Shown here in pieces: positions 1-6,218 of a stretch of 7,958 bases of DNA. Source of the stretch: Gallionella sp. (GTDB lineage: Bacteria; Pseudomonadota; Gammaproteobacteria; Burkholderiales; Gallionellaceae); contig JANYHX010000170.1 in assembly GCA_025362155.1 (NCBI GenBank), forward strand, positions 1-7,958. The letters run 5' to 3'. The notes under the pieces were generated by a model. The model did not search any database, was not told where the DNA came from, and was given only the letters and a program-made list of their open reading frames with translations. The position numbers and the translations under genes were made by a program. How positions within the stretch are numbered: position 1 is the first letter of the stretch; each line of letters starts with the position of its first letter.

Positions 1-397
1 CCATGAAGTTATACAGGTTGGTCATCCACACCATGAAAAGCAGCGCCGGTATAGCCCATAACCACGACACACCTGACCCTGCCACCGCCATCAAAGCAGC
101 CACAAAATGGCCCAGCAAGCGCGTCCTGGGAGACAAGTTGCGTATATCATCCAACAGCGACAACACAAATAATCCCAATGCAGGTAACACGATCCACCAT
201 ACCCATGAGGGTATCAGCATCATCCAGCCGGACAATATTCCCGCCATCAACGCAATGCCCCCGGTGCGCGGAATGGGCTCGGCATGTAATGAACGCTCGT
301 TGGGGATATCCTGGATTGTCCCGACCTTGCTCAAGGTGAGCATGAGACCCAGTATAAGCGTAACAAAAGCAGAGATTATCGGAGCGTAATGACTCAT
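1..397 (-). CDS. GT4-family undecaprenyl-phosphate sugar-1-phosphate transferase (WecA/MraY-like), N-terminal part, cut by left edge
   Basis: The first 132 residues are present; the rest lies left of the window. The family is made of integral inner-membrane enzymes that transfer a sugar-1-phosphate from a UDP-sugar to undecaprenyl phosphate, the first step in building O-antigen, enterobacterial common antigen or other envelope glycans. Visible hallmarks are the first hydrophobic helix (about residues 5-23), the loop DIPNERSLHAEPIPRTGG (30-47), the Asp pair D83-D84 followed by the IRNLSPRTR segment, and NLYNFM (127-132), which in relatives leads into the conserved MDG(I/A)DG motif. Several more hydrophobic helices lie between these. 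The ATG at 395-397 begins just before the first helix. No good Shine-Dalgarno precedes it, which fits translation following the SDR gene that ends 30 bp upstream. The acceptor sugar cannot be told from this fragment. Plus-strand reading here gives no recognisable protein. Confidence 0.88.
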   Translation of the reverse strand, partial: MSHYAPIISAFVTLILGLMLTLSKVGTIQDIPNERSLHAEPIPRTGGIALMAGILSGWMMLIPSWVWWIVLPALGLFVLSLLDDIRNLSPRTRLLGHFVAALMAVAGSGVSWLWAIPALLFMVWMTNLYNFM

Positions 398-427
398 AAG
401 AAATTCAGTGTAATTGAAGTGAAGTTA

Positions 428-1180
428 TTAAATATTGACACTCCGGCCACCATCCACTGCAATGATCTGGCCGGTAATGTAGGGGGCATCGCTCAATAAA
501 AATTGCACCGTGCGTGCAATGTCATCCGGTTCGCCTTCACGTTTGAGCAAGGTATGCGCCACAATTTTGCGGCGTTGCTCTTCATCTTGCCATGCCGCGC
601 CTTCCGGCCACATGATAACACCCGGCGAAATCGCATTGACTCGCACCTGCGGCGCCATTTCCTGTGCCAGTGCACGCGTCAGCGCAGCCAGCCCCGCCTT
701 GGCCACGCTATAGAGCAGATGATCACGCAGCGGCCGTTCCGCGTGGATATCAGCGATATTCACGATGGCACCATGACGGCGGCGCAATTCATGCGCTGCC
801 GCTTGCGCCAGAAACAGCGGGGCTTTCAGGTTGGTACCGAGTAAATCGTGCCATTGTTGTTCATTAATATTTACCAACGGCGTCGCATAAAAACTGGATG
901 CATTATTGACCAGCGCATCCAGATGCCCGAATTTTACGATCACCTCAGCTACCAATTGCGGGAGCGCCTTTATGTCCAACAGGTCAGCCTGAAATATAGC
1001 CGTGCTGTCCATTCGCGCTATATTCAATTCGTCCTGCAAAGCCAACGCTTCCCGAGCGGAATTGCGGTAATGCACAGCAAGCTGCGCGCCCGCTGCATGC
1101 AGACGACGGCAAATCGCGGCGCCTACACGCTTCGCCCCTCCCGTCACCAACACCACTTTGCCTTGCATCCCCTGTTCCAT
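428..1180 (-). CDS. Pteridine reductase-like short-chain dehydrogenase/reductase (FolM/PTR1 type)
   Basis: A 250-residue cytoplasmic SDR, a normal family length. The N-terminal Rossmann motif is TGGAKRVG (13-20), matching TGxxxRxG, the variant typical of pteridine reductases. NNAS is at 92-95. The catalytic positions are D144, Y157 and K161, with the Asp replacing the usual SDR Ser; the 13- and 4-residue spacings equal those of Leishmania PTR1 (Asp181, Tyr194, Lys198). VNAISPGVI (181-189) and a C-terminal VDGG complete the fold. Members reduce dihydro- or fully oxidised pterins, or folate, with NADPH; E. coli FolM makes tetrahydromonapterin. The exact substrate here is inferred. The start at 1180 has GGAG about 10 nt upstream; Met5 (1168) after AGGGG is an alternative. 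A TATAAT lies about 50 bp upstream. The sugar-phosphate transferase gene follows 30 bp downstream and may be co-transcribed. A generic SDR of other function is possible. Confidence 0.88.
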   Translation of the reverse strand: MEQGMQGKVVLVTGGAKRVGAAICRRLHAAGAQLAVHYRNSAREALALQDELNIARMDSTAIFQADLLDIKALPQLVAEVIVKFGHLDALVNNASSFYATPLVNINEQQWHDLLGTNLKAPLFLAQAAAHELRRRHGAIVNIADIHAERPLRDHLLYSVAKAGLAALTRALAQEMAPQVRVNAISPGVIMWPEGAAWQDEEQRRKIVAHTLLKREGEPDDIARTVQFLLSDAPYITGQIIAVDGGRSVNI

Positions 1181-1230
1181 TAGACTCGCGCTCCATTAAC
1201 CTGACCACACGTTATCTCGACTACTCGGGA

Positions 1231-1236
1231 ATTATA
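1231..1236 (-). promoter_or_regulatory. Candidate -10 box of the SDR promoter
   Basis: On the minus strand this reads TATAAT, a perfect sigma-70 -10 hexamer, placed about 50 bp upstream of the SDR start, which leaves a leader of roughly 40-45 nt. No good -35 is visible at 16-18 bp spacing: the sequence there reads GTAAAG or TAAAGA and already lies in the first codons of the divergent MidA gene. The box is therefore plausible but incomplete. Confidence 0.4.
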
Positions 1237-1243
1237 CCTGACC

Positions 1244-2398
1244 ATGCCCCCCTCTTTACCCCTTCCCAGCCTGGAAGCCGCAGAGCACAGCGCACGCTTG
1301 GTTGAATTCATCCGCCGCGAGATTGCTGCAAGCGGTGATTGGATTTCGTTTGCACGTTATATGGAGCTGGCATTGTATGCACCCGGGTTAGGCTATTACA
1401 CCGCAGGGTCGCACAAGCTTGGTGAGGCGGGCGACTTCATCACTGCACCGGAACTCTCGCCGTTGTTTGGGCGCACGCTGGCACGACAAGTGGCGGAAAT
1501 CATGGCCTACAGTGCGCCACATATTCTGGAACTGGGCGCAGGCAGCGGCAAACTGGCGGCGGATATGCTGGCCGAACTGGAGTTGCTCGGTAGCCTGCCG
1601 GATAGCTATGCGATCCTTGAAGTCAGTGCTGATTTGCGCGCGCGCCAGCAGGCACTCCTGCGTAAACACTTGCCGCATCTTCTGGATCGTGTGCATTGGC
1701 TGGGCGCGCTGCCGGAAAAATTCAGCGGCGCAATTGTCGCCAACGAAGTGCTCGATGCATTGCCGGTGCATCTGGTGCATTGGCGCGACAGCGCAATCAC
1801 AGAGCGCGGCGTGGTCGCGAACGATAACGGTTTCATCTGGCAGGAACGCGCCATCAGCGATGCTGCCCTGTTTGAGGCTGCACAAAAAATCTCTGTGCCA
1901 GATGATTATGTCAGTGAAATTTGTGTGGCCGGGCGCGGTTTAATCAACAGCCTCGCACAGCGGCTGGAGCTGGGCGCAATGTTATTCATCGACTATGGTT
2001 TCGGCGCGCGTGAGCTCTATCACCCGCAGCGCAGCAGCGGTACATTGATGTGCCACTACCGTCACCATGCGCACGATGACCCATTCTTTATGCCCGGCTT
2101 GCAGGATATCACCGCACATGTGAATTTTACCGATATCGCCGAATGCGGCATTGATGCAGGCTTGGAGCTGATGGGTTACACCAATCAGGCATTTTTTTTG
2201 ATCAACTGCGGCATTACTGAACTACTACAAAACTCCTCACCTGAGAACCTGCGCGACTATTTGCCGCTTTCGGCACAGTTGCAAAAACTTACCAGCCCCG
2301 CCGAGATGGGCGAGTTGTTTAAGGTGATCGCGTTGGGCAAAGGTGTGGCGAATTCATTGTGTGGATTCGCCAGTGGTAATTTGACGCGTTCGCTGTGA
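1244..2398 (+). CDS. SAM-dependent methyltransferase of the MidA/NDUFAF7 (COG1565) family
   Basis: A 384-residue protein of usual length for the family. The hallmarks are ARYMELALYAPGLGYY (37-52) with DFITAPELSPLFG (64-76), the SAM-binding glycine loop ILELGAGSGKLA (94-105), NEVLDALP (167-174), FIDYGF (248-253), and GTLMCHYRHHAHDDPF followed by PGLQDITAHVNFT (266-296). The mitochondrial relative NDUFAF7/MidA dimethylates an arginine of a complex I subunit and is needed for complex I assembly. The substrate of the bacterial proteins is not settled, so an arginine methyltransferase role here is inference. No signal peptide or membrane helix is seen. The ATG at 1244 keeps the usual short extension before the conserved AEHSARLVEFIRREI segment; only a weak GGGAA precedes it. 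It is divergent from the SDR gene (63 bp apart) and converges on cca, 48 bp from its end. Confidence 0.93.
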   Translation: MPPSLPLPSLEAAEHSARLVEFIRREIAASGDWISFARYMELALYAPGLGYYTAGSHKLGEAGDFITAPELSPLFGRTLARQVAEIMAYSAPHILELGAGSGKLAADMLAELELLGSLPDSYAILEVSADLRARQQALLRKHLPHLLDRVHWLGALPEKFSGAIVANEVLDALPVHLVHWRDSAITERGVVANDNGFIWQERAISDAALFEAAQKISVPDDYVSEICVAGRGLINSLAQRLELGAMLFIDYGFGARELYHPQRSSGTLMCHYRHHAHDDPFFMPGLQDITAHVNFTDIAECGIDAGLELMGYTNQAFFLINCGITELLQNSSPENLRDYLPLSAQLQKLTSPAEMGELFKVIALGKGVANSLCGFASGNLTRSL

Positions 2399-2446
2399 AT
2401 TCAAACTGCATATAACGTTGTTATAAGTCTAGTGCGCAAATTCACC
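2399..2446. other. Convergent gap between the MidA gene and cca
   Basis: A 48-bp gap between two stop codons. It holds a small AT-rich inverted repeat, TATAAC-gtt-GTTATA (2411-2425). A second pair, CGCAAA and TTTGCG (2435-2440 and 2453-2458), has a 12-nt loop and runs into the cca end. Neither has a following T-tract, so I do not call an intrinsic terminator. Confidence 0.4.
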
Positions 2447-3688
2447 CTACTGTTTGCGGACCAATTCTTCTATCGCTTTGATGCGCGCTTGCTGTACCGA
2501 ATCAGCGATGGCGCTGCTGTCGATATATCGTTTGGCAATTTCACCCGCATCCACTGCGCGTGCGACAGACAACAATTGCAACAAGTAATCCGCCTGGGGA
2601 TAGGCATCCTGTTCGTGACCTGTACGTCCGCGCGCGTCCGAAGCACAAGCCTGCAATAATTGCGTGAAGCGCTCCGGCCTACGCCACGCGTCTGCTGACT
2701 GAAACAATTTGATGATGGTTTCGGCACGCAATTCGAAGGCGCGATGGATATCACCGTGATAGCGCGCGGCCAGCAAGGCGAGGTCGCGGCATTCGCTGGA
2801 TGCGCGCAGGCGCTGCGAAAGTTTCTTTACCAATTCGACACTGCGCAACTCGTGGCCGATGTGGCGCGGCAAAATATCTTTCGGTGTAGTCGCCTTGCCC
2901 AGATCATGGGTCAGCGCGGCGAAGCGCACTTCCAGTGTGTAATCATGTTGTGCTGCATCGTCCACCACCAGCATGGTGTGGATGCCGCAATCGATTTCAG
3001 GATGATGTTTTTCTGGTTGCGGCACACCGAACAGCGCATCCACTTCGGGGATGATTTTCGCCAGCGCGCCGCAACTGCGTAGCGTCTCGAAAAAACGCGA
3101 CGGTTTTTTTTCCATCAAACCGCGCGCCAGTTCCTGCCAGACGCGTTCGGCAACCAGCGCATCTACTTCGCCGTTATTCACCATGTCGCGCATCAATTGC
3201 AACGTCTCTGGGGCGATGCGAAATCCGAAGCGCGCCGCAAAGCGCGCCGCGCGCAAGATACGTACCGGGTCTTCGCTGAACGCGGGACTGACATGGCGCA
3301 AAATGCCGACGCGCAGATCGGCAATGCCGTTGTGCGGGTCAATCAATTTGCCCCCGCCTAACTTGTCATCAACTTCCTGCGCGATGGCGTTGATGGTGAA
3401 ATCGCGGCGCAGCAAATCCTGCTCGAGTGTGACATCCGGCGCGGCATATACGGTGAAGCCCTGATAGCCGCGCGCGGTCTTACGCTCAGTTCTGGCCAGC
3501 GCGTATTCCTCGTGTGTTTGTGGATGCAGAAACACCGGAAAATCTTTCCCTACCGGCTGAAAGCCTTGCTCCACCATGTCTTCCGGGGTACTGCCCACCA
3601 CTACCCAATCATGATCCTGAACGGTTAGGCCAAGCAAACGGTCGCGCACTGCGCCACCTACACAATATATTTTGGCATCACTTTGCAT
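2447..3688 (-). CDS. cca: Multifunctional CCA-adding enzyme (tRNA nucleotidyltransferase) with HD phosphohydrolase domain
   Basis: The enzyme builds and repairs the 3' CCA end of tRNAs from CTP and ATP without a nucleic-acid template, in the cytoplasm. At 413 residues it matches E. coli Cca (412) in length and motif order. Nucleotidyltransferase motifs are GGAVRD (11-16), the metal-binding D25-H-D27, RRDFTINAIA (94-103), EDPVRILRAARFAARF (139-154) and the ERVWQE nucleotide-selection segment (181-186). The C-terminal half carries an HD domain with H237, H261-D262 and downstream His residues (H311 region), as in the gammaproteobacterial enzymes that also show phosphatase and phosphodiesterase activity. 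The start ATG (3686-3688) lies inside the end of slt and overlaps its stop. No Shine-Dalgarno is visible before it, so translation probably depends on ribosomes finishing slt. It faces the MidA gene tail to tail. The identification is secure. Confidence 0.98.
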   Translation of the reverse strand: MQSDAKIYCVGGAVRDRLLGLTVQDHDWVVVGSTPEDMVEQGFQPVGKDFPVFLHPQTHEEYALARTERKTARGYQGFTVYAAPDVTLEQDLLRRDFTINAIAQEVDDKLGGGKLIDPHNGIADLRVGILRHVSPAFSEDPVRILRAARFAARFGFRIAPETLQLMRDMVNNGEVDALVAERVWQELARGLMEKKPSRFFETLRSCGALAKIIPEVDALFGVPQPEKHHPEIDCGIHTMLVVDDAAQHDYTLEVRFAALTHDLGKATTPKDILPRHIGHELRSVELVKKLSQRLRASSECRDLALLAARYHGDIHRAFELRAETIIKLFQSADAWRRPERFTQLLQACASDARGRTGHEQDAYPQADYLLQLLSVARAVDAGEIAKRYIDSSAIADSVQQARIKAIEELVRKQ

Positions 3689-6110
3689 CAGGAATCGGGA
3701 GTGAATTAGCCCCCGGCTGGTTATTTATAGGCGCGTTATTTGCCGACTTGGCCGCAATGATACCCATACGCTGCTTGAGCGAGCGCGGTGGATTTCCAAA
3801 TTGATCGGCGTAATACACCGTATTACTCATTACCTTTTTCACATAATCGCGTGTTTCTTCGAACGGGATGGTTTCGACGTAAATCGCGCCTTCCAGGGGG
3901 TGGTCTCCCCGCCACTGCAACGCACGGTTCGGCCCGGCATTGTATGCCGCCGAAGCCAAAACCGGATTATTTTCCGACAGGTCAAGTACCGTTTTCATGT
4001 AATAGGTGCCCAAACGCAAGTTGGTATCAAGTTGATGTATGAGCGCGTTGCGATAACTTTTCAGCCCCAGCTTTTGCGCTACCCAGCGTGCCGTGCTGGG
4101 CATAATCTGCATCAGTCCTGAGGCACCGGTATCAGATTTTGCGCTAAGCGCGAAGCGGCTTTCCTGCCTCATCAGGCCAAATACCCAGGCTTCGTCCAGA
4201 CCCTGTTCATGGATGTGCGCCTGTAATTCTGCCCGGTAAGGCGCGAGATAGCGCAAACTGAAGTCATGCAGGTTGACTGTTTTATCCGCCGCCCCAATAG
4301 CACGGTCGTACATTTCATTGCGCCTTGCGATTTCTGCTGCGGTGAGGAGCTCACGATCATTAAAATTACGCAGTGCCCAGCGCCATTCCCCCTGTGCTTC
4401 GCTGCGCAGGCCCATGCGATACAACGCTAGTGTGCGCTGGATGCCGGGATAGGCCAGCATCTCGGTAATAGCTTTTTTATCTGGTTTGTATACCTCTACG
4501 GTTTGGCTTAATACCGGAGAGTCACCCAATTCCTCACTGGCCAGTTGACCATAGAAATTAAAACCCGCGCTTAGCGGGGCGAATATTTCCCTGGCTTCGA
4601 TAGGCTTGCCCAATGCTTGCAGTGCCCGCGCTTTCCAGTATTGCCATGCCGCTTCATGCTGCTGTTGTTCATCCATTGCGCTTACACTTGCCAGTAATTC
4701 GGGCCAATCCTGTGCGCGTAGGGCCGCGCGGACGCGCCAAGCGGCTTGATGCTCGTCCAGCGGCGTATTGCCCGCTGCCTTATACCATTGAAGTGCACGG
4801 GGATCCTGATTGCGCGCGGCCTCATAAGCCAGCCAGCCATAGAAATAATGCTGTTCCGCAAGGGGAAAATATGCGGCGATTTTCGTCCAGCGCGCGGCCG
4901 CCAGATCGGTAGATTGTTTGGCCAGGCGTTGTAATGCAAACAGCGCAACAATACGCTGGTTCTCATTGGCCAACTTCGAATTTGATGGAATTTCCGATAC
5001 ATTGCTAACTTCACTTATAACACTAGTCGAAGGCTGATCTGTAACAGACAAATCCGCTGGGAATGAAGTAGCTGTGCTGCCAGCAACATTTGATAGGGGA
5101 TTTGCATCCTTATTAAAGCCCAGCCCTGACCAAAATTTCTTCCATCCTGAGGCCCCCGCTGCCGGGGAGACAATAACGTTGCTTTTAGCAGGCAAGGGAT
5201 TTTCTGAATTTGCAGCAGAGCGATTCGCTTCGATAGCGGATTCCGGCATTTCAATCGCCACACTGCTGATTGCGGGCGTAAGCGTTATATATGAACTATT
5301 TTTGGAATCGTCCAGTTTTAGTTTTTTTAGATAACGTTCCGGATCAGCGGCAGCACCTTTCAACATTGCGGCCAAGCCCGCATATTTATCCAGATGTTCA
5401 ACTAACTTAATGGCCAGCGAAACATTATTTGCTTCCAAAGCCAAGCGGAGCCGCCGCTTAATATCCGCTTCGCTGATGATGCCCGCCGACTGGGCAGCCT
5501 CAAACAATGGGCCGCAGTTATCTGGCTGTCCTTTGCCGGTAAACCATAACTTACGTGCCTCGCGCAACGCCGCCTTCTCCTCGTTGCGACGGCGGGATTG
5601 CAACGCATAGCATGTCAGTTCGGTATCTTCGTTAAGCAAACGCGGGTATTCGGCATCAAACATATCCCATTGCTGCTTTTTACCGAGCAGCTTAAGCCAC
5701 TCCTCGCGCAATTTGTCTATCATCGGCGTATCTTCAGGGCGGCCAAGAAAGTTTTTTACCACATTTTCGACTGGGCCTATATGCGTAGTGTCTGCATTTG
5801 CTATGCTCAAGCTTAGCTGGTAATAACTAACATACACTTCCAGCGGCGTTTTTTTCAAGCGCTGCCCATAGCGTCCCAGCTTGAAGGCATCGCCCGCGAT
5901 GAATGCATCATGTGCGGCAAGAAAATCCGCACTCCCTTCGCTGCCCCCTTTCCAAAAAATCTCGGGTGACATTTTGTTGGCGAAAATGGGCGGGGAACCA
6001 CTGGTAGCCTGCCTTGCTACCGCGGAAGAAGCAGCCAGCAACAAAAAATAAAATAGGTATCTCATCAAAAAAATCAACGAAAAAATCAACGAAAAAATCG
6101 CATGGAGCAT
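3678..6110 (-). CDS. slt: Periplasmic soluble lytic murein transglycosylase (Slt70 type) with extra linker insert
   Basis: Cleaves the MurNAc-GlcNAc bond of peptidoglycan, leaving 1,6-anhydroMurNAc, in the periplasm. An alpha-helical superhelix domain (about residues 45-630) is followed by the GH23 lysozyme-like domain: GLMRQES with catalytic E650, GLMQIMPSTA (665-674), AAYNAGPNRA (721-730) and a final YVETIPFEETRDYV segment (744-757). The product is 810 residues from this start, against about 645 for E. coli Slt70. Much of the excess is a low-complexity stretch at residues 267-385. The signal peptide is MRYLFYFLLLAASSAVA, beginning at Met16 (ATG at 6063-6065). Starting there gives 795 residues and an ordinary signal; starting at 6110 adds IFSL repeats before it. 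Neither ATG has a well-placed Shine-Dalgarno, and the strong one upstream points to an out-of-frame ATG at 6123. The last 11 bp overlap cca. Confidence 0.95.
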   Translation of the reverse strand: MLHAIFSLIFSLIFLMRYLFYFLLLAASSAVARQATSGSPPIFANKMSPEIFWKGGSEGSADFLAAHDAFIAGDAFKLGRYGQRLKKTPLEVYVSYYQLSLSIANADTTHIGPVENVVKNFLGRPEDTPMIDKLREEWLKLLGKKQQWDMFDAEYPRLLNEDTELTCYALQSRRRNEEKAALREARKLWFTGKGQPDNCGPLFEAAQSAGIISEADIKRRLRLALEANNVSLAIKLVEHLDKYAGLAAMLKGAAADPERYLKKLKLDDSKNSSYITLTPAISSVAIEMPESAIEANRSAANSENPLPAKSNVIVSPAAGASGWKKFWSGLGFNKDANPLSNVAGSTATSFPADLSVTDQPSTSVISEVSNVSEIPSNSKLANENQRIVALFALQRLAKQSTDLAAARWTKIAAYFPLAEQHYFYGWLAYEAARNQDPRALQWYKAAGNTPLDEHQAAWRVRAALRAQDWPELLASVSAMDEQQQHEAAWQYWKARALQALGKPIEAREIFAPLSAGFNFYGQLASEELGDSPVLSQTVEVYKPDKKAITEMLAYPGIQRTLALYRMGLRSEAQGEWRWALRNFNDRELLTAAEIARRNEMYDRAIGAADKTVNLHDFSLRYLAPYRAELQAHIHEQGLDEAWVFGLMRQESRFALSAKSDTGASGLMQIMPSTARWVAQKLGLKSYRNALIHQLDTNLRLGTYYMKTVLDLSENNPVLASAAYNAGPNRALQWRGDHPLEGAIYVETIPFEETRDYVKKVMSNTVYYADQFGNPPRSLKQRMGIIAAKSANNAPINNQPGANSLPIPDAK
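4956..5312 (-). other. Low-complexity insert in the Slt helical domain
   Basis: This part encodes residues 267-385 of Slt, between an ERYLKKLKLD helix and the RIVALFALQRLAK helix that continues the superhelix. It is rich in Ser, Ala, Asn, Val and Pro and has no obvious helical repeat. A short cationic-aromatic patch, GWKKFWSGLGF, sits at residues 322-332. The DNA is visibly AT-richer than the rest of the gene. It is in frame with no stop, so it reads as a disordered linker inside one protein, not as a pseudogene. Length and limits are judged by eye against remembered Slt proteins. Confidence 0.6.
6066..6098 (-). repeat. 12-bp tandem repeat at the 5' end of slt
   Basis: On the minus strand the unit ATTTTTTCGTTG occurs twice in full (6087-6098 and 6075-6086) and is followed by a 9-bp partial copy, ATTTTTTTG, that abuts the Met16 ATG. 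In the slt frame each unit encodes Ile-Phe-Ser-Leu. Copy-number change would add or remove four residues without breaking the frame, whereas slippage within the T6 or T7 runs would shift it. Depending on the true start, the array is either an extension of the signal sequence or part of the leader. Confidence 0.85.
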
Positions 6111-6124
6111 AGCACATCATCATT

Positions 6125-6153
6125 CCCCCCTTCTCCCTGCACTACCCCCCACC
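6125..6153 (-). promoter_or_regulatory. G-rich ribosome-binding tract in the slt leader
   Basis: On the minus strand this reads as G-runs of 2, 6, 3 and 6, and includes GGGAGAAGGGGGG, a strong purine-rich Shine-Dalgarno-like stretch. It ends one nucleotide before an ATGATGATG (6123-6115). Those ATGs are not in the slt frame: they open a 71-codon frame that shares no family signature with anything I know. The first slt-frame ATG (6110) is 14 nt from the G6 run, which is further than usual. Confidence 0.45.
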
Positions 6154-6167
6154 AGGATAAATATACA

Positions 6168-6197
6168 TTGAAACAATATGTCACACAGCGATAGTAT
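6168..6197 (+). promoter_or_regulatory. Candidate sigma-70 promoter of bepA
   Basis: TTGAAA (6168-6173, five of six consensus bases) and TAGTAT (6192-6197, four of six) are separated by 18 bp. Predicted initiation near 6204 would leave a leader of only about 15 nt before the ATG at 6219, and no convincing Shine-Dalgarno is present apart from GGGA at 6204-6207. The call is weak. The gap is shared with the start of slt on the other strand. Confidence 0.3.
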
Positions 6198-6218
6198 AAA
6201 CATGGGACAAAAACCACT

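Noticed and set aside
3..389. Plus-strand open frame of 128 codons at the left edge
   Set aside because: The opposite strand over the same bases encodes clear GT4 transferase motifs; this frame shows no family signature.
2411..2425. TATAAC-gtt-GTTATA hairpin as a terminator between MidA and cca
   Set aside because: Only six AT-rich pairs and no T-tract on either strand.
4613..4912. Plus-strand frame antisense to slt
   Set aside because: A shadow of the well-supported slt reading frame, with no domain or ribosome-binding site.
5908..6123. Minus-strand 71-codon frame starting MMMCYAPCDFF with a strong Shine-Dalgarno
   Set aside because: Most of it lies inside slt in another frame and matches nothing known. 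It is kept only as part of the slt start question.
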